Below are positions 45,313 through 53,607 of a DNA stretch of 64,000 bases, piece after piece (within the stretch, counting starts at the first letter, position 1; every line of letters begins with the position of its first letter). A program made the position numbers and the translations under genes. The notes beneath the pieces were generated by a model. That model made no database searches and had not been told where the DNA came from. It saw nothing but the letters and a program-made list of their open reading frames with translations. The stretch lies in contig VOPT01000007.1 in NCBI GenBank assembly GCA_009594865.1, forward strand, positions 1 through 64,000, read 5' to 3'. The DNA comes from Nitrospira sp. (GTDB taxonomy: Bacteria > Nitrospirota > Nitrospiria > Nitrospirales > Nitrospiraceae).

Positions 45313-45672
45313 ATGAATATTTCTCCGATCAAAACCAAGCGGGATCATGAGCGTGCGTTGCTTCGCATCGAACACCTGATGGATGCAAAGCCCGGCACCA
45401 AGGCCGGAGACGAGTTGGACATTCTCACCACCCTCGTGGAAGCCTACGAGGCCAAGCATTATACAATCAGTCCACCTGACCCCGTTGAAGCGATTCGATT
45501 TCGGATGGAACAATTAGGCATGAGCCGGAAGGATTTGGAGGCATTGCTCGGCGGGCGAGGCCGAGTCTCTGAAATTCTTTCAAAAAAACGCGGCCTCTCA
45601 CTGACTATGATTCGTCGAATCCATCGCACACTCCACATTCCACTCGAAAGCCTGATCGGCACAGCGGCGTAG
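45313..45672 (+). CDS. higA: HigA-type antitoxin (XRE helix-turn-helix)
   Basis: 119 residues. The N-terminal half is acidic-helical (DELDILTTLVEAYEAKHY), and residues about 60-105 form the helix-turn-helix (EQLGMSRKDLEALLGGRGRV, SLTMIRRIHRTLHIP). Expected to bind HigB and its own promoter. No palindrome is evident before higB, perhaps because a repeat sits there. Confidence 0.9.
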   Translation: MNISPIKTKRDHERALLRIEHLMDAKPGTKAGDELDILTTLVEAYEAKHYTISPPDPVEAIRFRMEQLGMSRKDLEALLGGRGRVSEILSKKRGLSLTMIRRIHRTLHIPLESLIGTAA

Positions 45673-45775
45673 GAGGACTAGGATCTGAGATCAGACGTAC
45701 GGACAGAAAGCATCTCTCGCGTATTTGCTTGTTGTGGCCGCACTGACCGAACCTCCTGAGCACAATGGAGCCTGG

Positions 45776-45892
45776 CCACACTTTTCACAGCATTCACTCT
45801 TAGTCGCACGTTCACCTCGACATCCGAAAACGGTATGCCTCGGCGTCCGAACTTCCTTGCAGCCTTGTTGATGAAAATTTTTGGTGCCCTCA
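45776..45892 (-). repeat. Degenerate copy of the dispersed hairpin element
   Basis: Reverse-oriented traces: CGTTCACCTCGACATCCG, GGTATGCCTCGGCGTCCG and CTTCCTTGCAGCCTTG. The arms no longer pair well. Spurious short frames cross it. Confidence 0.4.
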
Positions 45893-45906
45893 CCTTGACA
45901 CAAGGA

Positions 45907-46431
45907 TTAGCGTGAGCGCTGCGGGTTCAACGTGGACGAGTCAACGCTCTGATGCTTGTTCGTCAACTCTAGTCCTATCTTCTCGATCTCTTGTCGCAGA
46001 GAATCGAGCCATTGCGGGTTCTGTTCAGGCCAATTAGGCGTCGGGATAACAACGTGCGTAAAATTGAGAATTTCTCGACTCAGTCTTTGACCTTCCCAAC
46101 AGCAGAGTCTAACCCATCCATGATCTCCCGGTGAGATGATATGTATGAGGTACACAGGCATTTCCGGTTTTGTCTCGATGATCCACGCCGCGTACTTCAA
46201 CAAGTTGCTGAGACAGGTCCCCTTGCTGTCATCCTCGATGAAGAGCCATCCACCCCGTTTGATCCTGTATGCGAAATCGGCCCAGAATGGGACGTTGAAT
46301 ATGGTCCATTTGAATTCGCGTGGCGGGCAGCCTGTGCGAGATTGAGGTGATTCTAAGATCGAGCCGAATTCTCGATCGACAAGATCCAAGATTGGCCGCT
46401 TGATGGACATCTCTGTGTGCAAATGTGCCAC
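45907..46431 (-). CDS. Hypothetical protein in the toxin-antitoxin patch
   Basis: 174 residues from a GTG at 46431, or 167 from ATG 46410. No signal or membrane helix. A central alpha/beta part reads FADFAYRIKRGGWLFIEDDS and GTCLSNLLKYAAWIIE, which vaguely recalls nuclease-like folds with an ExD-then-K pattern, then VYLIHIISPGDHGWVRLCCW. Not enough to assign. Codon use is AT-richer than the neighbours, as in the rest of this patch. Confidence 0.55.
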   Translation of the reverse strand: MAHLHTEMSIKRPILDLVDREFGSILESPQSRTGCPPREFKWTIFNVPFWADFAYRIKRGGWLFIEDDSKGTCLSNLLKYAAWIIETKPEMPVYLIHIISPGDHGWVRLCCWEGQRLSREILNFTHVVIPTPNWPEQNPQWLDSLRQEIEKIGLELTNKHQSVDSSTLNPQRSR

Positions 46432-46606
46432 TGGTTTTCCCTTGATGGACGATTTAGCCAGATCGCACTACCCCAATCTCCTGAGCCATGAATACAGAAG
46501 CAGGTTCCCCCGCTCATCAGAAAATCTCAGGTGATGTGCTTCCATTGCGCGCGTCCAACGAGGGCCTTCTGAGACCGCGCGTTGCGCGAGCACTGACAGG
46601 AATTTG

Positions 46607-46700
46607 AATTCTGAATGATGAACGTTGAATGATCGAAATATGCGGTGAGTTCTATTCCCACTCTGGCCATTGAGAATTCATCATTCCGCATCCATCATTC
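46607..46700. repeat. ATGA-rich imperfect inverted/direct repeat
   Basis: TGAATTCTGAATGATGAACG on one side and GAATTCATCATTCCGCATCC on the other can pair in part and also contain tandem GAATGATG units. Lies just after the 3' end of the TPR gene (minus strand). Confidence 0.4.
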
Positions 46701-46711
46701 GCGCTTCGCGC

Positions 46712-47749
46712 CTAGTCCCCTGTCTGACCACTGGCGTGGAGCGCATTCATGATGGCATTTTTCTTGGCAGGATCTTTCTCGAAGCGGATGGCTTTGGAGA
46801 AGTTTTCGGCGGCGCTTTCCCGCTTGCCCTTGGCGGCATAGATTCTACCGATGCCGTAGAGCGCTTGCGCTTCCTCGGGGTTCGCTTTGACGGCGCGATT
46901 GAAGGACTCCATCGCCTCGGTCGGGCGGGATTGCTCCATCAATAACCAGCCAAGCGCGGTGTGAGCCGGGGCGAATTCCGGATTTGCTTCCGTGGCCGCG
47001 CGATATTCTCTCACAGCGAGATCCATGCGGCCTTTCGTCTCGTAAACCCCGCCCAACGCGAAGTGAATTTCCGCATCGTTTGGGTTGAGGCGTAGCGCCT
47101 CCTTGTAGGCCTGGAGCGCCGGTTCGAACTTTCCCTGTTCCGCCAGGGCGCAGCCCAGATTCGCATGGGCGACACCGTCGTTCGGATTGAGCTTGATCAC
47201 TTCACGATATTGAGGAATGGCCATTTCGAGGCGGCCCTGTTCCTGATAGGCGACGCCCAAGTTCGTGCGGGCCGCGGCGAATGCCGGATCGAGTTTCACC
47301 GCTTCCCGATATTCCTTAATCGCCATTTCGAGATGGTTGGCCCGCTCGTGGATCTGGGCGAGAAAATAATGGGGATAGGCGGATTGTGGCGCCAGGCGCG
47401 CGGCTTCTTTGTAGAAGATCATCGATTGTTCCGATTGGCCGGATTGCGCCAGGAAGAGGCCCTGCACCAGGTTCATGTGCGGATTATCGGAATGCTGCTT
47501 CAGGAGGCCTTGCACCCATTCCCCCACCCGCTCGATATCCGCCGTTTCCTGCAACGCATGCGCATGCACCCGCCACGCCTCGGCATACTCGGCGCGAATC
47601 AGGTGCGTGACATTCAAGGCGAAATAGGGACGCGGGTCCTTCTCGCCGGCAGCTTCGAGTGCACGGACGCAGGCTCCGGCTTCGTATCCTAACCGGTCCC
47701 AGTCGCCCGCAAGGAGGGCCGTTTCGATCTGGTGGAGTGGCTGATTCAT
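46712..47749 (-). CDS. TPR-repeat protein
   Basis: 345 residues without signal peptide. At least seven consecutive TPRs, for example MAIKEYREAVKLDPAFAAAR, MAIPQYREVIKLNPNDGVAH and PALQAYKEALRLNPNDAEIH. A cytoplasmic scaffold is likely. The first ~95 residues are less regular and may be a family-specific cap. It follows the ThyX-like gene by 19 nt on the same strand and may be co-transcribed. Confidence 0.8.
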   Translation of the reverse strand: MNQPLHQIETALLAGDWDRLGYEAGACVRALEAAGEKDPRPYFALNVTHLIRAEYAEAWRVHAHALQETADIERVGEWVQGLLKQHSDNPHMNLVQGLFLAQSGQSEQSMIFYKEAARLAPQSAYPHYFLAQIHERANHLEMAIKEYREAVKLDPAFAAARTNLGVAYQEQGRLEMAIPQYREVIKLNPNDGVAHANLGCALAEQGKFEPALQAYKEALRLNPNDAEIHFALGGVYETKGRMDLAVREYRAATEANPEFAPAHTALGWLLMEQSRPTEAMESFNRAVKANPEEAQALYGIGRIYAAKGKRESAAENFSKAIRFEKDPAKKNAIMNALHASGQTGD

Positions 47750-47768
47750 GAGCTGGTCGTTGTGCCGG

Positions 47769-49250
47769 TCAGCGCGTCAACGCATCCTGCACATCCGGCG
47801 AGGTCGCCTGCATGCGCGCACCGAGGATCGGATAGCGTGCGGTGATTTTTTCCTTCATGAGCCAGGCGATGGTGCGATAGGACCAGTGCCCCTTCACGCC
47901 GGATCGTAACTTCGCGATGTATTCCGCCTCGGCATAGTCCATCTTGAACAGGCAGCGTACGGAAAACCCGAACGGAATGGCATAGAGCGCGGCTTCCTGG
48001 CTGGATTTTTTCAGCCGTTCGATATCCGATTTCACATGCCCCATCGCTTCCCGATATTCGGGTTCGAGCCCGGCTTCAGCGAGGATGGGCGGTGTTTCGA
48101 ATCCATGCACCGTGGTGAAATTCTGCTGCACCTGTTGGCACCGACGGTGCCGATGCATGTCGCGCCAGCCACCGATATCCATCATGACGTCGAAGATGAA
48201 GGCATACCCGCTGCGGAATTCCTTGATCAATTCATCGTACGGCCCGCGTTTCAGAAACGCGACTTCCAAGGTGCCCTGCTTTTGTTTTTCGGTCCAGTCT
48301 TGCACGACGGCGAGAATCTTTCGATACGGAGCTTGGGAGGCCCGATAGAGTAGCGTGGTCACCACTTCGTCCAGCGGGTCGTGGGGCTCGATCAAATCCA
48401 CCGGCTCCGCGGCTCCATAGGCGGATGGTTGATCCAACCCGGTGCCCTTCAGCACCTCCTTCGCGTAGCGCGCCAGATCACTGTACACTTCGGCTTGGTA
48501 CACGTTCGGTTTCGCGTACCGCGCCAGGGTGGGAGCCATCGGCTCACCTAATCCAGACGCCTGACCCGACAACTCACCCCACAGATTGACCGGCGGCTTG
48601 CGACAGGCGTCCTGCAAATCCTCCCCGATCTGGCGCAATTCCGGTATCTGCGACGACAACAGGCGGGTGATCTGCTTTTCAAGCGTCCGGATGCTGACGA
48701 CCTGCCCCACATTGGTCTGGGCCGCCAAGGGCAGCAGATAGCGAGTCACGTCGAAAGCGCGCGCGGTGATGGCCCGTTGATAGGCAGCGGGGGTCATGCT
48801 GTCCGGTCGAGGCTCGCGCTCGGTGAGGAACTGGCTCAAGGGATCGTGCAGGGCGCGATACACCGTCGAGAGCCCGCGCAGAATGCCGAGATAACTTGCC
48901 TCGATCTCCTGCCCGCGAATGGTGCCAGGGACGAACCAGCTCGAGGTGGCAAAGTTCTGATACCGGCTCGACTTGGCCTGGCCGTCCCACACCGGCTCGT
49001 CTTCCAATCGGATGGCGGCGAGTTCGGAAATCTGCTCGAAGCAGATAATGACGTGGCCGAGGTCCGCGATCGACCCATGCCCATAGTCGAAGTAAAACTG
49101 TTCCCAGAATTTCTCGGAGGAATGGCCGTGCACCCACTTGATGCTGTCTTCGATCGAGTCCGGAGACCGACTGTAGCGCGCCAGGGCATAGGCGGACTTC
49201 TCCGGGGGCATCGGAGCCAAGGCGATCACGCGGCGGGCTGAAGTCGTCAT
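47769..49250 (-). CDS. ThyX-like protein with two homologous halves
   Basis: 493 residues. The N-terminal half has FYFDYGHGSIADLGHVIICF, EQISELAAIRLED and GQAKSSRYQNF, recalling the FAD/dUMP site of flavin-dependent thymidylate synthase. The C-terminal half has DIGGWRDMHRHRRCQQVQQN, recalling the RHRxxS motif with Cys where Ser is usual. Classic ThyX is ~220-250 residues, so this is a tandem or fused version. Whether it makes dTMP is not clear; neither half shows the full motif RHRxxSxNxxSxR. A promoter is seen upstream. Confidence 0.75.
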   Translation of the reverse strand: MTTSARRVIALAPMPPEKSAYALARYSRSPDSIEDSIKWVHGHSSEKFWEQFYFDYGHGSIADLGHVIICFEQISELAAIRLEDEPVWDGQAKSSRYQNFATSSWFVPGTIRGQEIEASYLGILRGLSTVYRALHDPLSQFLTEREPRPDSMTPAAYQRAITARAFDVTRYLLPLAAQTNVGQVVSIRTLEKQITRLLSSQIPELRQIGEDLQDACRKPPVNLWGELSGQASGLGEPMAPTLARYAKPNVYQAEVYSDLARYAKEVLKGTGLDQPSAYGAAEPVDLIEPHDPLDEVVTTLLYRASQAPYRKILAVVQDWTEKQKQGTLEVAFLKRGPYDELIKEFRSGYAFIFDVMMDIGGWRDMHRHRRCQQVQQNFTTVHGFETPPILAEAGLEPEYREAMGHVKSDIERLKKSSQEAALYAIPFGFSVRCLFKMDYAEAEYIAKLRSGVKGHWSYRTIAWLMKEKITARYPILGARMQATSPDVQDALTR

Positions 49251-49333
49251 AAGGCTGACGTATAAACAGAGCGGGTTCTGAAGCGAACATCCTGGCGCGG
49301 CGGTCGCGCCACGCCATTTTTTACAGGGAAGGC

Positions 49334-49362
49334 ACTATACGCCCGCGGCGAAGAGGGTGCAA
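49334..49362 (-). promoter_or_regulatory. Promoter of the ThyX-like gene
   Basis: Read on the minus strand: TTGCAC (49362-49357), 17-nt spacer, TATAGT (49339-49334). The transcript would start near 49327, giving a leader of about 77 nt to the ATG at 49250. Confidence 0.55.
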
Positions 49363-49471
49363 CATCGGTGTCGCTCGTGCCCCATGGCCTTGGTAAAGGA
49401 TGAACTCCCCCACGATGATCACATCGTGCGTGCTCCTCATCGCGTTTCAGAGGATGGAGCCGGCCACTGCG

Positions 49472-49501
49472 TTGACTTGCCCGCAAGCCCGCCGTTATAG
49501 T
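49472..49501 (+). promoter_or_regulatory. Promoter of hisS
   Basis: TTGACT (49472-49477), 18-nt spacer, TATAGT (49496-49501), a good sigma-70-type match. A start near 49508 leaves about 29 nt to the hisS ATG at 49537. Confidence 0.6.
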
Positions 49502-49536
49502 CCCGCTCGAACGACCGCGAATCCACGACTAGAGCC

Positions 49537-50793
49537 ATGATTAAGGCCATCAAAGGCGTTAAAGATCTGCTTCCGGAAGAGTCCCCCCGTTGGCGATTCA
49601 TTGAGGATACCGCACGGCGCTGGGCGCTCAATTACGGATTCCAGGAAATTCGCGTCCCGATCTTCGAGACCACGACGTTATTTGCCCGAAGTATCGGGGC
49701 AACGACGGACATCGTCGAAAAGGAAATGTATACCTTTGCGGACCGGGACGGTTCGTCCCTGACCCTGCGCCCGGAAGGGACAGCCGGGACGGTTCGTGCG
49801 TTCATCGAACACAACCGCGCCGCCGATCCCAGGCCGCAGAAATATTGTTACGCCGGGCCGATGTTCCGGCACGAGCGTCCACAGGCCGGACGGCTGCGGC
49901 AGTTTCATCAGTTCGGGGTGGAATCCTTCGGGGTGTCGGATCCACGGGCCGATGTCGAGGTCCTGTCGCTTCTGTGGAGGCTCCTTTCCGACCTCACGCT
50001 GCCGGGGTTGACCCTTGAAATTAACAACCTCGGGTACAGCGAGGATCGGGCCCGGTACAAACCGCTGCTCGTGGCGTTTTTGAAGGGTGTGGAAAGCCGT
50101 CTCTGCGGGAATTGTCAGCGACGGATCGAGGCGAATCCGTTGCGGGTCTTGGACTGCAAGGTACCCGAATGCCGCTCCTCCACAGAGGAGGCGCCCCGCC
50201 TGGCTGATTCCCTGTCACCGCCGGCACGAGACCATTTTGAACGGGTGACGGCAGGCCTCCAGTCGATTGGCATTCCGTTTCAGATGAACCCTCGCCTGGT
50301 CCGAGGCCTCGATTATTATTGCCTCACGGCCTTTGAGGTCACCTGCTCACATTTGGGGGCGCAAAACGCGGTTGGGGCCGGCGGACGCTACGACGGTCTT
50401 GTCGAACAGCTGGGGGGAGCCGCGGTGCCGGCCGTGGGATTTGCCATCGGCCTTGAACGGATTGCCTTGATGTTGCCCGAGACGTTCCTTGTACCCTCCA
50501 ACCCGAGGGTGTATGTGGCGGCCTTCGGAACCCGGGCAGCGGACGCCGGGTTCGTCCTACTCGATGAGCTTCGCCGGGCCGGGGTGCCGGCGGATATGGA
50601 TTTTCGCTCCACCTCCCTCAAGGCGCATCTCAGGCAAGCCGATCGCCTTGGCACCCTCTATACCATTCTGTTGGGCGATGATGAAGTCGAAAAAGGCACC
50701 GCCACGATCCGCAATATGCAGACGAAATCGCAGGAAGATGTTCCCATCCAGGATCTCGCCACCGCAATCCGGAACCGACTTCTCAACAAGTAA
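49537..50793 (+). CDS. hisS: Histidyl-tRNA synthetase
   Basis: 418 residues. Class II synthetase: motif 2 near YAGPMFRHERPQAGRLRQFH, the His-binding stretches LVRGLDYYCLTAFEV and GAGGRYDGLVEQLGG, motif 3 VGFAIGLERIALML, and a C-terminal anticodon-binding domain (VYVAAFGTRAADAGF to LLGDDEVEKGTATIRNM). It attaches histidine to tRNA-His. The 418-residue length is typical. Preceded by a clear promoter; the Shine-Dalgarno is weak. Confidence 0.98.
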   Translation: MIKAIKGVKDLLPEESPRWRFIEDTARRWALNYGFQEIRVPIFETTTLFARSIGATTDIVEKEMYTFADRDGSSLTLRPEGTAGTVRAFIEHNRAADPRPQKYCYAGPMFRHERPQAGRLRQFHQFGVESFGVSDPRADVEVLSLLWRLLSDLTLPGLTLEINNLGYSEDRARYKPLLVAFLKGVESRLCGNCQRRIEANPLRVLDCKVPECRSSTEEAPRLADSLSPPARDHFERVTAGLQSIGIPFQMNPRLVRGLDYYCLTAFEVTCSHLGAQNAVGAGGRYDGLVEQLGGAAVPAVGFAIGLERIALMLPETFLVPSNPRVYVAAFGTRAADAGFVLLDELRRAGVPADMDFRSTSLKAHLRQADRLGTLYTILLGDDEVEKGTATIRNMQTKSQEDVPIQDLATAIRNRLLNK

Positions 50794-50845
50794 TCCCCCT
50801 CGTTTTCTAGTTGACTTTCACGCCCAAAATTCGTACGCTCCGCTT

Positions 50846-50948
50846 GTAAGATTGAATATATAAGTGATTGATTATTAAGCACTACTAAAGTTTTTCCACA
50901 GGCACATTTTTTATGAGCGCGCTGAAGATTGGTCTCCTGTTATCCACA
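50846..50948. other. AT-rich stretch with DnaA boxes (candidate origin part 1)
   Basis: 50846-50890 is strongly AT-rich (TTGAATATATAAGTGATTG and on), unusual here. It is followed by TTTTCCACA (50892-50900) and a perfect TTATCCACA (50940-50948) inside the first codons of the DsrE-like gene. A weak TTGACT/TACGCT promoter for that gene lies at 50811-50839. Confidence 0.5.
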
Positions 50949-51233
50949 CCGCCGTCACACCCGAGCGTGGAGACGGTGGCCGCTCTCTCGTCTGAAGCAT
51001 TGGCCCAGGGTGCCGACGTCTATTTGTATTGCATCGACCAAGGGGTCAAGAATCTTCGTGACCCCCGGTATGCCGAACTCGTCGGTCGGGGGATGAAGTT
51101 GTTCGTCTGTGCGTACGGGTGCCAACAACATGGAGTCTCGACGGATCAGCTCGATCCCCGGATCTCACTGTGCGGGTTAGTCGTGTTGTCGAATATCGTG
51201 AACGGCTGTGACCGATTTCTGGCCTTCACTTAA
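50913..51233 (+). CDS. DsrE-family protein (TusD-like)
   Basis: 106 residues. KIGLLLSTPPSHPSVETVAA, LSSEALAQGADVYLYCIDQG and MKLFVCAYGCQQHG show the DsrE fold with cysteines at 66 and 70, the region that carries the reactive Cys in TusD/DsrE. These proteins move sulfur in tRNA thiolation or sulfur oxidation. First of three consecutive genes of this type next to dnaA. Confidence 0.8.
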   Translation: MSALKIGLLLSTPPSHPSVETVAALSSEALAQGADVYLYCIDQGVKNLRDPRYAELVGRGMKLFVCAYGCQQHGVSTDQLDPRISLCGLVVLSNIVNGCDRFLAFT

Positions 51234-51253
51234 TAAGTTCATAGGATTGAATT

Positions 51254-51604
51254 GTGGCCGCGACTGCTTCTATTGCGCTGATTATTCGTGTCGATCCTCT
51301 GACATCCGCGGTGCCGGTCGAGGCCCTTCGCATTGCCTTGGGGTTGGCTGCAGGAGAAAATCCGATCACCGTGATTCTGATGGGATCAGCGGTTCATCTC
51401 TTAGCTGAAGAGTCCGACGATATTATTGATCTGGAGATCCTCGAAAAATATCTCCCTTCCTTCGAGCATCTCCAGATTCCATTTATTCTTGTCTACCCAT
51501 CCGGACCGCGTCCTGACATTCAGGAAGGGTTTGCCGTCACTGTCGGCACCGTAGACTTGGCCCGGGAGGCCATGGAAGCAGCGGACCGGGTCCTCGTATT
51601 TTAG
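51254..51604 (+). CDS. DsrF/TusC-like protein
   Basis: 116 residues from a GTG at 51254. ASIALIIRVDPLTSAVPVEA then LRIALGLAAGENPITVILMG is a DsrEFH-like fold. It lacks an obvious active cysteine. Ends 15 nt before the third gene. Second of the trio. Confidence 0.7.
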   Translation: MAATASIALIIRVDPLTSAVPVEALRIALGLAAGENPITVILMGSAVHLLAEESDDIIDLEILEKYLPSFEHLQIPFILVYPSGPRPDIQEGFAVTVGTVDLAREAMEAADRVLVF

Positions 51605-51619
51605 GAAGGGTGAGTTTCG

Positions 51620-51892
51620 ATGGCAGAGCACAAGACTCTCTACCTCCTCCGCCAGCCGATTTCGGATCCAGCCGAGTCGCTGTTACCATCGGCGACCGAT
51701 ACGCAACTGGCTGATCGGGTTTCTCTTGTTCTGCTGGAAGCGGCCAGATCAACGGCACCGGCATTTCCTGGCCCTGTCTATATCCTCCATCATGACTCCG
51801 GTACACCCGCTCAAGGTGGTTCCAGAAAACAGATTTCCTATCGAGAGTTGGTCACCTTGATTGCGGAGCATCATTCGACCATTGTGCTGTGA
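51620..51892 (+). CDS. Third small DsrH/TusB-like protein
   Basis: 90 residues. TLYLLRQPISDPAESLLPSA and VYILHHDSGTPAQGG with a C-terminal SYRELVTLIAEHHSTIVL fit the short DsrH/TusB type, but only weakly. Named mainly by position after two DsrE-like genes. GAAGGGTGA is the likely ribosome site. Confidence 0.5.
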   Translation: MAEHKTLYLLRQPISDPAESLLPSATDTQLADRVSLVLLEAARSTAPAFPGPVYILHHDSGTPAQGGSRKQISYRELVTLIAEHHSTIVL

Positions 51893-52040
51893 TCCGGGCG
51901 CTCTTCTCTTATCTATCTTCTGTAATAAAGAGAAGATCCGGAGCCGTCGGAGTAGGAGTAGGCCCTGTGTGTTCTGTTGATGAGGGTGAAGCGCTGCGCG
52001 GGTATTGGCGATGGAAGATCCTAGCCCATGTTGATGAGAT

Positions 52041-52241
52041 GGTGTATAAGGCAGGGGGCCTTCAGGGATAACGTGAGGAAGCCTGTGCACGAGGGATCGC
52101 GATGATGGTAGCGAGGGATGGATGTCCACAGGAACGCCGAAAAGATTGCCAGCGCCGCATCAATAGAATCGCGTGCTCCTGTGTATTTATCCACACCTGT
52201 GTATAAGCCTGTGAACATTCGTAAGCTATTGAATTTATAAG
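52041..52241. other. DnaA-box cluster upstream of dnaA (candidate oriC part 2)
   Basis: Perfect TTATCCACA at 52187-52195 (plus), TTATACACA at 52198-52206 (minus) facing it 2 nt away, TTATACACC at 52041-52049 (minus), and weaker boxes at 52122-52130, 52180-52188 and 52210-52218. The whole 51893-52241 gap has no gene. No Shine-Dalgarno precedes the dnaA ATG. Confidence 0.65.
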
Positions 52242-53585
52242 ATGAACCAGATGTGGAACGACGCATTGGAGTACATTCAGGAGAAGGTGCCGAAACAGGT
52301 CTACGAAACCTGGTTCATTCCGGTCGTGCTGGACCGGATTGAAGAGACGACCGCCTATCTCGCAGTTCCGAACAAGTTTTTCGGTGACTGGTTGGGGGAG
52401 CATTATCACGATCTGCTAGCGGAAGCCGTGTCAGCGGCCCAGGGCGGCGGACGTATGGACGTCTCGTTCGTGGTCAATCAGAAACCGGCTCCCGCTCAGA
52501 CACAACCAGATCAGTCGGCACCGGATATGGCGGGACGCGGCTTCATGGCCTCGCGCTCCAAGCGCGGCATCCAGCTCAATCCTAAATATACCTTCAAGAG
52601 TTTCGTGGTCGGGGCCGGCAACCAGTTTGCCCACGCTGCCTGCATGGCCGTGGCCGAGCAACCGGCGAAAGCCTACAACCCGTTATTTCTGTATGGCGGG
52701 GTGGGATTAGGGAAGACCCACCTGCTGAATGCGATTGGAAACTATCTAGCTGAGCGCAGTGATCTGCGGATCGCTTATTTGACGACGGAACAGTTTACGA
52801 ACGAGGTCATCAACTCCATTCGCTACGACAAGATGATCGACCTCCGGAAGCGCTACCGCAACGTCGATATGTTGATGATCGACGACATTCAGTTTTTAGC
52901 GGGTAAGGAGCGGACGCAGGAAGAATTCTTTCACACCTTCAATACGTTGTATGAAGCGCATAAACAAATTGTGCTGTCCAGTGACCGCTTTCCGAAAGAC
53001 ATGCCCGATATTGAAGAGCGGCTCCGGTCGCGGTTTGAATGGGGGCTCATCGCCGATCTGCAGCCGCCGGACGTCGAAACCCGGATCGCCATTTTGCGGA
53101 AGAAGTCCGAGGATGAACGCATTGCCCTGCCGGAAGACGTGATCCATTTTCTGGCGAACACGATGAAGAACAACATCCGCGAGTTGGAGGGGTCGCTCGT
53201 GCGGGTCGGCGCCTATTCCTCGCTCACGGGGCAGGCCATCACGCTGGAGATGGCGAAGAACGTGTTGCGTGATCTCATCGGTGACAAAAAGAAAATTGTG
53301 TCCATCGAAGACATCCAAGAAGCGGTGGGATCCAAATACCATGTGAAAATTGCCGATCTGAAATCGCGCCGGCGGAGTAAAACGCTGGTGCATCCCCGCC
53401 AGATCGCCATGTATCTCTGCCGTGAATTGACCGACGCGTCATTTCCCGAGATCGGCCGCCAGTTCGGGGGGAAGGATCACACCACGATCATTCACGCCTG
53501 CCGGCAGATCACGAAAGCCAAAGAGGCCGACAGCGCGCTGCACACGACGCTGGAAGGCTTGAAAGAACAGATCTTGAGGGCGTGA
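52242..53585 (+). CDS. dnaA: Chromosomal replication initiator DnaA
   Basis: 447 residues. Domain I (about 1-80), a linker with Gln/Pro, then the AAA+ domain with LFLYGGVGLGKTHLLNAIGN (Walker A) and VDMLMIDDIQFLAGKERTQE (Walker B). The C-terminal DNA-binding domain carries GGKDHTTIIHACRQI. It opens the origin as an ATP-bound helix. First gene of dnaA-dnaN-gyrB-gyrA. Confidence 0.98.
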   Translation: MNQMWNDALEYIQEKVPKQVYETWFIPVVLDRIEETTAYLAVPNKFFGDWLGEHYHDLLAEAVSAAQGGGRMDVSFVVNQKPAPAQTQPDQSAPDMAGRGFMASRSKRGIQLNPKYTFKSFVVGAGNQFAHAACMAVAEQPAKAYNPLFLYGGVGLGKTHLLNAIGNYLAERSDLRIAYLTTEQFTNEVINSIRYDKMIDLRKRYRNVDMLMIDDIQFLAGKERTQEEFFHTFNTLYEAHKQIVLSSDRFPKDMPDIEERLRSRFEWGLIADLQPPDVETRIAILRKKSEDERIALPEDVIHFLANTMKNNIRELEGSLVRVGAYSSLTGQAITLEMAKNVLRDLIGDKKKIVSIEDIQEAVGSKYHVKIADLKSRRRSKTLVHPRQIAMYLCRELTDASFPEIGRQFGGKDHTTIIHACRQITKAKEADSALHTTLEGLKEQILRA

Positions 53586-53607
53586 GCGCCCTCTGAGGAG
53601 ACCGACC

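Noticed and set aside
45678-45903. Short minus-strand frames of about 70 codons after higA
   Set aside because: They cross a decayed hairpin element; the apparent peptides (NKAARKF and similar) are translations of the repeat core.
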